A stretch of 64,000 bases of DNA from Thalassospira sp. (lineage in GTDB: Bacteria; Pseudomonadota; Alphaproteobacteria; Rhodospirillales; Thalassospiraceae). The notes beneath the pieces are model-generated. The model was not told the origin of the DNA. It was given only the letters and a program-made list of their open reading frames with translations, and made no database searches. How positions within the stretch are numbered: the stretch's first letter is position 1; each line of letters opens with the position of its first letter. The position numbers and the translations under genes are program-made. This document shows, piece after piece, positions 26,702-35,907 of this stretch. The DNA is taken from contig NZ_JAUYHK010000020.1 in the NCBI RefSeq assembly GCF_030690045.1, forward strand, positions 1-64,000. Reading direction: 5' to 3'.

Positions 26702-28382
26702 TTTTTGGTACTTCCTCCCGACTGTTTCCCGGACTTGCGGCCGGGAAAGTCAATATTATCGTTGTGCCCTCTTTTGGGGCGCTTTCGATATTGATCGTAC
26801 CGTGATTGGCGTCAACCAATTGCTGGCTGATTGTCAGTCCCAATCCGGTACCTTTGCTTTTCATGGTAAAAAATGGCTGGGTTACGTCATGTAAATGCTC
26901 ACGTGGAATGCCACACCCATCATCCGTGACCCGGATTTCGACCGCTTCACCATGGTCTTCTGCGCGCAGGCTAACGGTGCCGCCTGCATCACAGGCCTGC
27001 ACCGCATTGATCCCGAGATTAAGCAAAATTTGCAAGATCTGTTCGGGATCGACAAAGACGTTAAGGCGCGAATCACCACTGGTGAAGAAGCCGACATGTG
27101 CCTCTGTCGCGACAGGTTCAAGTAACAGTGATGTTTGTCGAAATAGCTCACGGATCGCGGTTGGCTGAGGTGCGGCTTCACCCGGACGTCCATAGGACAG
27201 CAAATCATTGACCACGCGCGAAAGCCGGTCAATCTGATTGCCCATATCATCCAGAAGCGTTTTTCGTTCTTCATCCTGTTCGCGCCGGGTCAGGGCCTGA
27301 ACGGTTGTTTTCATGGTGGCAAGCGGATTGCGGACTTCGTGGGCGACACCGGTGGCAAATTGGCCCAGAACGGCCAGTTTTTCGGCGCGAACCGTGCGAT
27401 CAATCAGGTCCTTTAACTGCCAGGCCATGGTGTTGAATGCCTTGGCAACTGTGCTGATCTCGTCACGTTTGCGGCCTTCGGGCAGGCGATAGTAAAGGTC
27501 ACCCGACGCAAGACTGTTTGCCCCTTGGACAAGGGTATCAACCCGCCGGCGCAGGCTGCGAGACAGGGCAAAGAAAATGGCCAAAATCACCGCAATGATC
27601 AGAATGGCGGTGGCATAAAGCCATAGGCGCGTTTCATCAATTGGTTGCAAGATGGTGCCGGGATGAACGCTCATGACAATGTTCCAGCCCGGAAGGATGC
27701 TTGGTCCTTCAACCAGTTCACCGGTGACCTCGGCCGGGCGGCCGGTCGGATCAAGAACCGCCCCGCCTGGCGTTCGTAATAACGGCTCAATCACGCCGGC
27801 AACCCCGGCACTCGCCAGAAGCTCCGTCAGGGATGAAAGCCGGACATGCAGGGCAACCGAAACGTTTTGGCCAAGGCCGGAATCACGGATTTGCTGGCGC
27901 ATCAAAATCCAGCCGGAATTGCCATTCTCTGGCAATTTCGGGCCGATAAACTCGACCCCTTCGTGGGTGACACGTGGAAGCTGGCTAATATCCCAATCGG
28001 TTTTTGACCAGTAAGGTGGGCCGGACGCGGCCTGCCCGGCGACCAGACGGTCAAGGTTATCCTGCCAGTCAAAAAACAGCACGCCATACAAATCAGGTGT
28101 GTCTGCCTCAACCCGCAAAAGTGTTAGCGCCTCATCAGCCTGCGGGGTGTTTGGTGCGTCAATAAAGGCGGGCAATGCGGGATGATTTGAGAGTGTCACC
28201 AGCTGATAGATGCGGGCATCAAGGAACGCAGAAAGCTTGTTCGATGTGGCCGCGACCTGCGCGCTCAGGCGCTCACCGGTAAGGCGGTCAATCAGTTCAT
28301 TGGAAAAACGCTGATAGAAAAAACTTAAGGCAATCAGCGCGCACACAACAACGCCAACCGATAAAAGCGTATATCGGGCCAC
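26667..28382 (-). CDS. Membrane sensor histidine kinase (NtrB/DctB-like)
   Basis: About 571 residues. Two membrane segments (about 5-22 and 255-275) enclose a ~230-residue periplasmic sensing domain of double-Cache type. A HAMP linker follows, then the H-box GVAHEVRNPLATMK with His348. The ATP-binding domain has NLGINAVQA, DDGCGIP and GTGLGLTISQQL. It phosphorylates the adjacent regulator. The periplasmic ligand is probably the compound imported by the neighbouring transporter. Confidence 0.9.
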   Translation of the reverse strand: MARYTLLSVGVVVCALIALSFFYQRFSNELIDRLTGERLSAQVAATSNKLSAFLDARIYQLVTLSNHPALPAFIDAPNTPQADEALTLLRVEADTPDLYGVLFFDWQDNLDRLVAGQAASGPPYWSKTDWDISQLPRVTHEGVEFIGPKLPENGNSGWILMRQQIRDSGLGQNVSVALHVRLSSLTELLASAGVAGVIEPLLRTPGGAVLDPTGRPAEVTGELVEGPSILPGWNIVMSVHPGTILQPIDETRLWLYATAILIIAVILAIFFALSRSLRRRVDTLVQGANSLASGDLYYRLPEGRKRDEISTVAKAFNTMAWQLKDLIDRTVRAEKLAVLGQFATGVAHEVRNPLATMKTTVQALTRREQDEERKTLLDDMGNQIDRLSRVVNDLLSYGRPGEAAPQPTAIRELFRQTSLLLEPVATEAHVGFFTSGDSRLNVFVDPEQILQILLNLGINAVQACDAGGTVSLRAEDHGEAVEIRVTDDGCGIPREHLHDVTQPFFTMKSKGTGLGLTISQQLVDANHGTINIESAPKEGTTIILTFPAASPGNSREEVPKNAQEDQNSDRR

Positions 28383-28612
28383 AAGACTTAGGCGTTGATC
28401 ACGGGACCAATGAAACGCGGATATGATCGCCCCCTGTATGCGGAACTACGCAACGATCATGTTGATTGTTGTCCAAGTTCTGCCGCATTTCCGCGAAATC
28501 AGCAAGATAAAGGTGTGGAGGAGTTCAAGGCTGATAGGTGTCTGATCATCGAAGGCGTATGACAAAATACTCATTCTGTAGATCAATCAAAACCGCTGAT
28601 CTATCTGGACTA

Positions 28613-29445
28613 GGGTCTGAACCCAATTGGAATGCTTGAAATTGATATTGGAAATGTGATTCACCCTTATGGAAAGGGAGTTATCACATGGTACGATTTG
28701 ATTTGAGCGATGAAGAATGGACGATTATCGCCCCGCTGCTTCCGGTTGAGGGGCGAGGTCCAAAGCGGCGCAACGACAGAACCGTTCTCAATGGCATCTT
28801 TTACATTTTGTGAACCGGCGCCTCTGGCGGGACCTTCCGGGAAGATATGGCCCGCCTGCCACGGTCTATAATCGGTATATCCGATGGGGAGAGCGTGGCA
28901 TTTGGCGTGAGATATTCGAGGCATTGGCGACGGAATGCGAGGATGCTCTCGTCTTTATCGACAGTTCGATTGTGAAGGCTCACCGCGCAGCGGCCGGGTC
29001 AAAAAAGGGGAACTGGCAGAAGGTATTGAACGCTCACGCGGCGGCAGGACAAGTAAAGTTCACGCCGCTGTAGATGCCTTGGGGCGTCCATTACGCCTTG
29101 CAATCAGTGGTGGACAACTCCATGACAGCAAGAGGATCGACTGCTTCCTGAACTGGTCGAAACCACCATTGGCCATTGTCGCCGACAAGGCCTATGGCAG
29201 CAGACGCATCCGTCAGGAAATCAAAGATGAAGGAGCTCTGCCTGTTATCCCGGCCAAGGCAAATGCCAAAGACCCGATCCCTCACGATGCGAACCTCTAT
29301 GCCAAACGCAATCTGGTTGAACGCTTCTTTTGTCGCATGAAAGACATGAGGCGACTGACCGTCCGATACGAAAAGCACGCAGAAAATTTTCTCAACATGG
29401 TCCGGTTGTTCGCAATCAGGTGTTGGTGCAATTGAGTCCAGACCC
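28613..29445 (+). mobile_element. IS5-family (IS427-group-like) insertion sequence, degenerate
   Basis: 833 bp bounded by imperfect inverted ends, GGGTCTGAACCCAATT on the left and, on the right, the complement of AATTGAGTCCAGACCC. TA flanks both sides, compatible with a TA target duplication. The transposase is broken (see separate entry). The same ends, without interior, occur at 15073-15115. It sits between the two-component system and the phosphonate operon. Confidence 0.88.
28688..29435 (+). pseudogene. IS5-family transposase, frameshifted
   Basis: The product is spread over three frames. MVRFDLSDEEWTIIAPLLP starts at 28688 and meets a TGA near 28,811. The second part (LWRDLPGRYGPPATVYNRY) needs a frame change close to that stop. 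The third (VHAAVDALGRPLRLAISGGQ to the DDE-like ADKAYGSRRIR and RNLVERFFCRMKD) follows a -1 shift near the run AAAAAAGGGG at about 29,002-29,011. That run could be a natural slippery site, as in many IS5-group elements. The first lesion (stop plus lost base) looks like true decay, so the element is probably not self-mobile. Confidence 0.8.
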
Positions 29446-29512
29446 TAGATGTAGTGTGAGTTGCGGGATTAGTTCCTTTGCCCGAGTGAGGAAACCCTGC
29501 GGCATGAGATTT

Positions 29513-29550
29513 AAAGCGGGTGACTTCGGTTGCGCCGCTTTTCTTTTTTC
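29513..29550 (+). terminator. Orphan rho-independent terminator
   Basis: AAAGCGG pairs with CCGCTTT across a 15-base loop and is followed by TCTTTTTT. No gene is visible between it and the IS5 element 70 bp upstream. It either ends a small RNA or is left from a gene displaced by the IS insertion. Confidence 0.6.
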
Positions 29551-29821
29551 ACGCATTTATCCTTCTCAGATAAACTTGCGTATCGGCATTTATGCCTTGA
29601 GAAAATCTTCCAATCCGACCTAGGTGTCAGTTCGGCGTATCGTTCAATTGAGTGAATATGAGTTGGTAGTAAGCACATAGAAAAATTTGTCGTGAGTTGG
29701 GGATATGCCACAATATTTCCGTTCTGCTGCGCAGATTGAGCTGTGCTAAGTAGTCGAATGTAATTTAAAATTCACAAGAGTGAAATAAAAACGCAAATTT
29801 ATCGCGGATTAATATCTGCAA

Positions 29822-29838
29822 TGTTAGTAAATCTAACA
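29822..29838. promoter_or_regulatory. LysR-type operator (T-N11-A dyad), operon copy
   Basis: TGTTAGTAAATCTAACA is a perfect 6-bp inverted repeat around 5 bases and contains the T-N11-A core of LysR sites. It is about 107 bp upstream of the first operon gene. A near-identical dyad lies in front of the LysR gene at 37902. Confidence 0.65.
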
Positions 29839-29944
29839 TTTATGTTCGTGATTTGCGCTATGACTCCCTGAGGAAGCGCCTTACCCAATGAGAGTGCCGG
29901 GCACATTTGATGTGCAGTGGTAGCCATGCTTTGGGAGGCTGGGA

Positions 29945-31024
29945 GTGACTGAGCTTAACTTAAAAAATATCAAGAAATCATATGGGGATTTTGACGTCCT
30001 CAAGGATATTAACCGGAGCATTCCTCACGGAACTTTCTTTACGCTTCTGGGGCCCAGCGGATGTGGAAAGACCACGCTTTTGCGTGTGGTGGCGGGTTTT
30101 GTGTCGCCGTCATCCGGGGCAGTTCATTTCGGTCAGCAAGATGTAACGCATACGGCACCGCACCTTCGTGAGATTGGCATGGTGTTTCAGGATTACGCGC
30201 TGTTTCCTGACAAGTCGGTCTTTGACAACGTGGCGTATGGATTGCGGGCACGCAAGAAATCAGAAAGAGACATCAGAAACAAAGTTCCCGAGTATCTGGA
30301 AAAAGTTGGGCTGGAAGGTTTTGGCCATCGATTGCCAGCGGAGATGAGTGGCGGCCAGCGTCAACGTGTGGCGCTGGCGCGTGCACTGATTGTTGAGCCG
30401 CGGGTTTTGCTGATGGATGAGCCTCTTTCCAACCTTGATGCATCTCTTAGGGTGCAGATGCGCGACGTTATCCGCTCGCTTCAACTTGAGACCAATACCA
30501 CAACGATTTTTGTGACCCATGACCAGGAAGAAGCCCTGGCAATGTCTGATCAGATTGCTGTCATGAAAGATGGCCGTATTGATCAGTGTGGGGCACCGGA
30601 TGACGTCTATCGAAATCCCCAGACTGCCTATGTTTCAAGTTTCGTTGGGTCGGCTAATTTGCTGCCGGCGCGCTATCTGGGGCAAGAAGAAAACGGCATT
30701 GATACCTATGAAGTAAACGGTACGCGGGTTAGTGGACGAACCATGTCCAAGGCAGACGATGGTCGCTATCTAATGGTGGCACGTCCCGAGAATCTTGGAA
30801 TTCGGAAATTCTCCGGTCCTGCTGGCGCAGGTGAATTGAACGGCCATATTCAAACCCTGCAATTCCAAGGGTATCGAACCAGTTTTCACGTGGTGCTTGA
30901 AAATGGTGCTGACGTCTATGTCGAAACATTCGGGGAAACCACGGGGCATGCGACTGCCCGTGGAGACGAGGTAACAATCTCGTTCAATGAGAAATGTCTC
31001 TTCGTACCGGAGGCTTCGAGATGA
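29945..31024 (+). CDS. ABC transporter ATPase, PotA/FbpC family (phosphonate uptake candidate)
   Basis: About 359 residues. Walker A GPSGCGKTT, signature MSGGQRQRVALARAL, Walker B LLMDEPLSNLD and a C-terminal TOBE-like domain. It starts at GTG 29945 with GGGAGG 6 bp upstream. It energises uptake through the fused permease encoded next, which it overlaps by 4 bp. Members of this family include 2-aminoethylphosphonate importers (PhnT, AepV types), fitting the downstream enzymes; iron or polyamine cargo would be the alternative by family alone. Confidence 0.85.
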   Translation: MTELNLKNIKKSYGDFDVLKDINRSIPHGTFFTLLGPSGCGKTTLLRVVAGFVSPSSGAVHFGQQDVTHTAPHLREIGMVFQDYALFPDKSVFDNVAYGLRARKKSERDIRNKVPEYLEKVGLEGFGHRLPAEMSGGQRQRVALARALIVEPRVLLMDEPLSNLDASLRVQMRDVIRSLQLETNTTTIFVTHDQEEALAMSDQIAVMKDGRIDQCGAPDDVYRNPQTAYVSSFVGSANLLPARYLGQEENGIDTYEVNGTRVSGRTMSKADDGRYLMVARPENLGIRKFSGPAGAGELNGHIQTLQFQGYRTSFHVVLENGADVYVETFGETTGHATARGDEVTISFNEKCLFVPEASR

Positions 31025-32661
31025 ACCGTTTCCTGCCGTGGGGGCTTTTGAGTCTTGTCTCTTTGGTCTTCTTGAGTGTCTTTGTGGCATATCCAATTCT
31101 CGGTGTGCTTCTTAGAAGTTTTCTTGGGGAGACCGGGGGCTTCTCACTTAACGGATTCCTGATTTTTCTGACCAAAGGACAGTACCTTGAAGCCTTGTTC
31201 AATTCGGTCCTGCTTGGTGTCACTGTAACATTCACCTGTTCAGTGGTCGGTGTCTTTCTGGCTTTCATTGTCGCCAGATACGAGATCCCGTTTGGCAGCA
31301 TTATCTTTTTGTTGCCCTTGTCCATTTTGATTATTCCAGAGCTCATCTCCGCCCAATCATGGATCATGGTTTTGGGCAATAACGGGTTGGTTACCAACCT
31401 GTTCAAGGCCATAGGGATTCCATTTCCGCGTTTTTACGGCTGGCTTGGCCTGATTTACGTGATGACGCTGACGTTTTACGTCCATATTTTCCTCGCGGCC
31501 CTGGCGGCCCTGCAAGGGTTTGATCACAATCTCGAAGAAGCTGGGCTGAGCTTGGGTACGACACCCTTGAAAACGTACTTCAAGGTTGTTTTCCCGGCGA
31601 TCATGCCTGCGGTCCTGTCGGCGGGATTGATCGTTTTCACTCTTGTTGTTGGCAATTTCGCGATTTCGATCACGTTGGGGCAACGTGTTCCCCTGTTGTC
31701 TGTGATGACGTATCGCAGCTTCATCAGTGAGTTGGGTGGAAACCCGACGATGCAGTCTACCTTGGCGACCGTATCGATTCTGTTAGTGGTGGCTGTTTTG
31801 TTCCTGCAAAAGCGGTATATCAGCAAGCGCAATTATCAGATGGTCGCCGGGCGAACACCGCCTCGCAAGAAGCTAAAGGGCTGGAAATCGTTTCTTGCAT
31901 CGGGTGGTGCCGGCCTGATCATCGTTCTGTCCTTGTTGCCTGCGCTGGTCGTGTTGATTGGCTCCTTTACCTATTCACGTGGTCCGGTGATGTATTGGGG
32001 TGAGTTTACGCTGAGCAACTATGCACGGATTTGGGACTTCAATATGGGGGTGATTTTCAACTCCCTGAAGTTTGCCTCTCTGGCTTCGGCGTTGGGTGTG
32101 ATCTTTGCGACACTGGTTTCCTACCTTCTGGTCAAGAAGCGGAATGTTCTAAGTACGAGCCTTGATTACCTGCTTCTGTTGCCTTTGACCATTTCCGGCA
32201 CTGTTCTGGGGATTGCGTTGGCCCATGGGTTTAATTCGGGACCACTGGTGTTGACGGGAACCGCGGGTCTGATGGTTCTGGCAATGATGCTGCGCCGGCT
32301 GCCTTTTGGTGTTCGGAATGCCGCGTCAAACCTGCACAGTATTTCCGATTCCATCGAAGAAGCATCGGTCAGTCTTGGTGTTCCTCCGGTACGTACGGTT
32401 TTTAATGTCGTGTTGCCATTGATGGCGCCGGGGATTGCAGCCGCCGCGATTTTAACCTGGGTGACGACTGTCGCCGAGCTCAGCGCAAGCGTTGTGATCT
32501 ATCAGGCGGGGCAGGAAACCCTGCCGATCCAGATTTTCCGACTTATCAGCAGTGACTTGATGGCCCGTGCGTCTGCATTCGGCGTCATCAATATGCTCAT
32601 CATCCTCGTGCCGGTCTTCTTTGGCATCAAGGTGATGAAAGTGAAGCTTTTTTCATCTTAA
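31021..32661 (+). CDS. Fused two-domain ABC permease (FbpB-like)
   Basis: About 546 residues from ATG 31021, overlapping the ATPase stop (ATGA). Two tandem permease halves in one chain, each with the cytoplasmic EAA motif: EAGLSLGTTPLKTYFKV in the first and EASVSLGVPPVRTVFNV in the second. About twelve hydrophobic helices. Such fusions are usual in iron(III) and 2-aminoethylphosphonate importers. Forms the membrane pore with the neighbouring ATPase and binding protein. Confidence 0.87.
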   Translation: MNRFLPWGLLSLVSLVFLSVFVAYPILGVLLRSFLGETGGFSLNGFLIFLTKGQYLEALFNSVLLGVTVTFTCSVVGVFLAFIVARYEIPFGSIIFLLPLSILIIPELISAQSWIMVLGNNGLVTNLFKAIGIPFPRFYGWLGLIYVMTLTFYVHIFLAALAALQGFDHNLEEAGLSLGTTPLKTYFKVVFPAIMPAVLSAGLIVFTLVVGNFAISITLGQRVPLLSVMTYRSFISELGGNPTMQSTLATVSILLVVAVLFLQKRYISKRNYQMVAGRTPPRKKLKGWKSFLASGGAGLIIVLSLLPALVVLIGSFTYSRGPVMYWGEFTLSNYARIWDFNMGVIFNSLKFASLASALGVIFATLVSYLLVKKRNVLSTSLDYLLLLPLTISGTVLGIALAHGFNSGPLVLTGTAGLMVLAMMLRRLPFGVRNAASNLHSISDSIEEASVSLGVPPVRTVFNVVLPLMAPGIAAAAILTWVTTVAELSASVVIYQAGQETLPIQIFRLISSDLMARASAFGVINMLIILVPVFFGIKVMKVKLFSS

Positions 32662-32678
32662 CAACCAGGGAGAATATG

Positions 32679-33650
32679 ATGAAAACCGCGTTATTCAGGC
32701 TAACAGCAATAGCTACTCTTTTGATATCTGGGGAAGCGATTTCTGGCGACGTCAATCTTTATACCTCGAACAGTGAAGACTCTGTGGCAATGGCCCTTGA
32801 TGTGATCCGCGAAGAGGCGCCGGACATCAAAGTCAACGTTATTGCTGGCGGCTCTGGATCATTGCTACGCCGCATTGAAGCAGAGAAAGAGTCAACCGTT
32901 GCCGATCTTTTCTGGAGTAGCGGTTTTTCAACACTGGCTGGCTTTTCGAACCTGTTTGCACAATATGAGTCTCCTGCTGTTGAGAGTCTGATGCCAGCCT
33001 TGCAGGCCAAGGATGATCCATGGACCGGAACAAATACCCATGTGATGGTTCTGATGATTAATGGTGATGTTCTTGAGGGAGATGCCCCGGCAACCTGGCA
33101 GGACATCATGAATGTAAAATGGCAAGGCAAGGTCACCATGGCCGATCCTGCCAACTCCAGTTCAGCCTATGCCCAGTTGTATGGCATTTACACAATGTAT
33201 GGCGAAGAAGGCGTAACGCAGCTTGCCAGCATTGTGGAAACGCAAGGCAGTACCAGTGGCGTATACAAGGCTGTTGCACAGGGTGAATATCCCGTCGGCA
33301 TGACGATGGAATATGCTGTTCAACGGTATGTTGCCGGTGGGCAAGAAGAAATCAGTCTGGTTTATCCGAAAGACGGCACGTTCTTGTCACCGGAAGGTTT
33401 GGCCCTGATTGCCAATGGGCCGAACCCGGATGATGCGAAACGGGTTTATGATCTGCTGCTTTCCAAGCGGGTGCAGGAAGAACTGGTTGGCCTTACGCTG
33501 AGACGCCCGTCCCGAGACGATCTGGACGAAGCGATCAAAAATAGCGGTTTGCCGCTAATGGGGGACCTCAAAATTATTGATGTTGATCAAGTTAAAGCAG
33601 GCGCTGATCGCGACATGCTTTTGGATCTCTGGGCCAAGGCCCGGGGGTGA
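32679..33650 (+). CDS. ABC substrate-binding protein (FbpA/PhnS-like)
   Basis: About 323 residues; Sec signal (MKTALFRLTAIATLLISGEA). The mature start DVNLYTSNSEDSVAMALDV and the segment GGSGSLLRRIEAEKESTVADLFWSSG are typical of the iron/phosphonate receptor family. I see none of the Tyr pairs expected for iron binding at the usual place, so an anionic organic ligand is favoured. ATG 32676 or 32679 are both possible. A perfect stem-loop follows the stop. Position before an aminotransferase and a C-P hydrolase suggests phosphonoalanine as ligand. Confidence 0.8.
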   Translation: MKTALFRLTAIATLLISGEAISGDVNLYTSNSEDSVAMALDVIREEAPDIKVNVIAGGSGSLLRRIEAEKESTVADLFWSSGFSTLAGFSNLFAQYESPAVESLMPALQAKDDPWTGTNTHVMVLMINGDVLEGDAPATWQDIMNVKWQGKVTMADPANSSSAYAQLYGIYTMYGEEGVTQLASIVETQGSTSGVYKAVAQGEYPVGMTMEYAVQRYVAGGQEEISLVYPKDGTFLSPEGLALIANGPNPDDAKRVYDLLLSKRVQEELVGLTLRRPSRDDLDEAIKNSGLPLMGDLKIIDVDQVKAGADRDMLLDLWAKARG

Positions 33651-33668
33651 TGAGCTCTCCCTTTACTC

Positions 33669-33691
33669 GGGAGCCGGTTTATCCGGCTCCC
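33669..33691 (+). terminator. Stem-loop between receptor and enzyme genes
   Basis: GGGAGCCGG pairs with CCGGCTCCC around TTTAT, followed by ACTTTTCC. Nine perfect pairs with a weak U tract: probably partial termination or mRNA protection, so that the receptor is made in excess over the enzymes. Confidence 0.7.
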
Positions 33692-33719
33692 ACTTTTCCT
33701 AAATACAGAGGACAATAAT

Positions 33720-34937
33720 ATGGGCATCCTGTCAGCAAAGCTGTCGGCAGTGAAACCTTCACAAACAAAGGCAATGACGGCGCTGGCCGCGTCGATGCGT
33801 GCCGAAGGGAAAACGATCATTACCCTGAGTCAGGGTGAGCCGGATTTCAAAACACCAGATCATATATCGCGGGCGGCGATCAAAGCCATTGAGGCCGGGC
33901 ATACCAAATACACAGCAGTTGCCGGTATTACACCGCTTCGCGAGGCGATTATTCGCAAGTTCCAACGCGAAAACGGCCTTAACTTCACGGTCGATCAGAT
34001 AACTGTCGGATGTGGTGCCAAACAGCTTTTGTATAACGCACTTGTTGCCTCTCTGGACGAAGGCGATGAAGTCGTATTTCCAACGCCATGCTGGGTTTCC
34101 TACCCTGAAATGGTGAAGCTGGCTGGTGGGGTTCCGGTTGCTGTGGAAACCGACGTAAAAGACAGATTTATCATGCAGCCGGGGGCTCTTCGAGCGGCGA
34201 TTACACCGAAAACAAAATGGCTCATGCTAAATTCCCCGTCTAACCCGACGGGGGCGGTTTACTCTCGTCAGGATCTTGAGAAACTGGCGGAGGTTCTTCG
34301 TGATTTCCCAGATGTATGGGTGCTTGCGGACGATATTTATGAGCACCTTGTTTATGATGAGACAGAATTCTACACGATGGTAGAAGTTGCGCCTGATTTG
34401 GCATCACGTACATTGACGGTGAACGGGGTCTCCAAATCCTACGCCATGACAGGGTGGCGTGTTGGTTATGCCGGCGGACCGTCAGAACTGATCAAGGCTA
34501 TGAATACTGTTCAAGGCCAGTCCACATCGCACACATGTTCCATTGCCCAGTATGCAGCAATCGAAGCCCTGGATGGAGACCAAAGCTTCATGGGCGGCTT
34601 TCGCGATGCGTTCAAAAAGCGTCGGGATCTGGTTGTTGGTATGCTCAATAACATCCCCGGTCTGACATGCGATACCCCCCAGGGTGCCTTCTATGTGTTT
34701 GTCGGATGTCAGGAGCTTCTTGGATCAGTAACACCGTCACAACAACGTCTCGAGACGGATATGGATTTTGCGATGTACCTGCTGGAAGAAGCCGGGGTCG
34801 CCGTTGTCCCGGGGTCTGGTTTTCTGGCCGACGGGTTTGTTCGCATTTCATATGCCTCCTCCGAAGAAGAGTTGAAAAAGGCATGCGTCGCGATTGGTGA
34901 CGCTGTGGCGAAATTATCCCGTGCTTATGCAGGTTGA
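33720..34937 (+). CDS. PLP-dependent aminotransferase (phosphonoalanine transaminase candidate, PalB-like)
   Basis: About 405 residues, fold type I class I/II aminotransferase. PLP lysine is near Lys239 in NGVSKSYAMTGWRVGY. Other conserved points are LSQGEPDFKTP, NSPSNPTGAVYS and the C-terminal carboxylate-binding Arg in DGFVRISYASSEEEL. General similarity is to aspartate aminotransferase. In front of a phosphonopyruvate-hydrolase-like gene, it most likely converts 2-amino-3-phosphonopropionate (an aspartate analogue) to phosphonopyruvate. The family is certain, the substrate inferred. Confidence 0.82.
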   Translation: MGILSAKLSAVKPSQTKAMTALAASMRAEGKTIITLSQGEPDFKTPDHISRAAIKAIEAGHTKYTAVAGITPLREAIIRKFQRENGLNFTVDQITVGCGAKQLLYNALVASLDEGDEVVFPTPCWVSYPEMVKLAGGVPVAVETDVKDRFIMQPGALRAAITPKTKWLMLNSPSNPTGAVYSRQDLEKLAEVLRDFPDVWVLADDIYEHLVYDETEFYTMVEVAPDLASRTLTVNGVSKSYAMTGWRVGYAGGPSELIKAMNTVQGQSTSHTCSIAQYAAIEALDGDQSFMGGFRDAFKKRRDLVVGMLNNIPGLTCDTPQGAFYVFVGCQELLGSVTPSQQRLETDMDFAMYLLEEAGVAVVPGSGFLADGFVRISYASSEEELKKACVAIGDAVAKLSRAYAG

Positions 34938-34955
34938 CGTCTGAAAAGGTTAAAA

Positions 34956-35834
34956 ATGATGCGAGAAACATCCAAGAATTTGCGCGAAATTGTGGCATCG
35001 GGAGGAATGGCAAGGGTGATGGCGGCACATGATCCCTTGTCAGCCATGCTGGTAGAAGAAGCGGGATTTGATGGTATTTGGGCCAGCGGGTTTGAGTTCT
35101 CCGCTGCCATGGGGCTGGCAGACGTTTCCCTGATATCCATGGCGGAGCATTTGACCAACATGCGTAACATGGCTGCGCGGATATCATTGCCCATTGTTGC
35201 AGACGTTGACACCGGATATGGCAATGCAATCAATGTCCTGCATACGGTAGAGCAATATGAAGCAGCCGGTGCGGCAGCAGTGGTGATCGAGGACAAGATG
35301 TTCCCGAAAGTCACCTCGTTGGTTGCTGGTGGCAGGCAGGACCTTTTGCCGATTGCGGAGTTTCAGGGGAAAATCGAAGCAGCGGTTAGTGCGCGAAAAG
35401 ATCCGGATTTTCTGATAATAGCGCGGGTAGAAGCATTGATTGCGGGCCGTGGTGAAAGCGAAGCACTTGAACGCGCTCGTGCCTACGAAGCGGCTGGCGC
35501 GGACTTGATTCTTGTGCATTCCAAGCAAAAAACACCCGATGAGATCGAAAGTTTTGTCAGGAACTGGGATGGTAGCGTTCCGATTGTCATCGTCCCAACG
35601 GCCTATCCGGAGATGACCGAATCACGCGCCAAGGCCCTGCAAAAGATTGGTATTCTTATTTACGGTAACCATGCCATTCGGGCTGCTGTAACCGGGATGC
35701 AGCAGGTCTTCGCGCGTATTATCAAGGATGGTGGTATTCAGAACGCCAACGAAGATATCGTACCTGTCTCAGAGATTTTCCGGCTTCAACGCATGGATCA
35801 GGTCAAGGAAAACGAGGCGAGATTCCTGCGTTAG
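34956..35834 (+). CDS. palA: Phosphonopyruvate hydrolase-like enzyme (PEP mutase/isocitrate lyase superfamily)
   Basis: About 292 residues. Mg-binding and core residues are visible in DVDTGYGN (Asp83, Asp85) and ARVEALIAGRG. The gating loop reads IEDKMFPKVTSL (Glu112-Asp113-Lys114, then Thr120-Ser121). PEP mutases carry EDK-x5-NS with Asn at the Thr position, whereas the characterised phosphonopyruvate hydrolase of Variovorax sp. Pal2 carries Thr. Thus C-P cleavage of phosphonopyruvate to pyruvate and phosphate is favoured over phosphonate synthesis. No phosphonopyruvate decarboxylase is nearby, as biosynthesis would need. ATG 34956 or 34959; the gene follows the aminotransferase by 18 bp. 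Confidence 0.8.
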   Translation: MMRETSKNLREIVASGGMARVMAAHDPLSAMLVEEAGFDGIWASGFEFSAAMGLADVSLISMAEHLTNMRNMAARISLPIVADVDTGYGNAINVLHTVEQYEAAGAAAVVIEDKMFPKVTSLVAGGRQDLLPIAEFQGKIEAAVSARKDPDFLIIARVEALIAGRGESEALERARAYEAAGADLILVHSKQKTPDEIESFVRNWDGSVPIVIVPTAYPEMTESRAKALQKIGILIYGNHAIRAAVTGMQQVFARIIKDGGIQNANEDIVPVSEIFRLQRMDQVKENEARFLR

Positions 35835-35842
35835 ACATTTCA

Positions 35843-35878
35843 GGCCGGATGGTCTGTTCGTGAGGGCTTTCCGGCCTA
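35843..35878 (+). terminator. Stem-loop after the hydrolase gene
   Basis: AGGCCGGA pairs with TCCGGCCT over an ~20-base loop, followed by AACTTCTTA without a U tract. Probably a processing or weak pausing site, since the next gene on the same strand has its own strong ribosome-binding site. Confidence 0.4.
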
Positions 35879-35907
35879 ACTTCTTATGAAGCGCTTGGAA
35901 GGAAGAA

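Larger units (their letters stand above)
29447..29944. other. Intergenic region upstream of the phosphonate operon
   Basis: About 500 bp with no supported protein gene; the small open frames lack family similarity and ribosome-binding sites. It contains an orphan terminator (29513-29550), an AT-rich tract typical of a promoter region (about 29,750-29,870), and a 17-bp LysR-type dyad at 29822-29838. Confidence 0.5.

Noticed and set aside
29450..29545. Known structural RNA (SRP RNA, tmRNA or 6S) before the orphan terminator
   Set aside because: I could not match any conserved core sequence of these RNAs; only an unidentified small transcript remains possible.
29945..33650. Iron(III) importer
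   Set aside because: The family also covers phosphonates, the receptor lacks the expected iron-binding Tyr pattern, and all linked enzymes are for phosphonate or amino compounds. Not fully excluded.
34956..35834. PEP mutase, implying phosphonate biosynthesis
   Set aside because: The gating loop has Thr in place of the PEP-mutase Asn, no phosphonopyruvate decarboxylase is present, and an importer and transaminase are co-encoded. Catabolism fits better.
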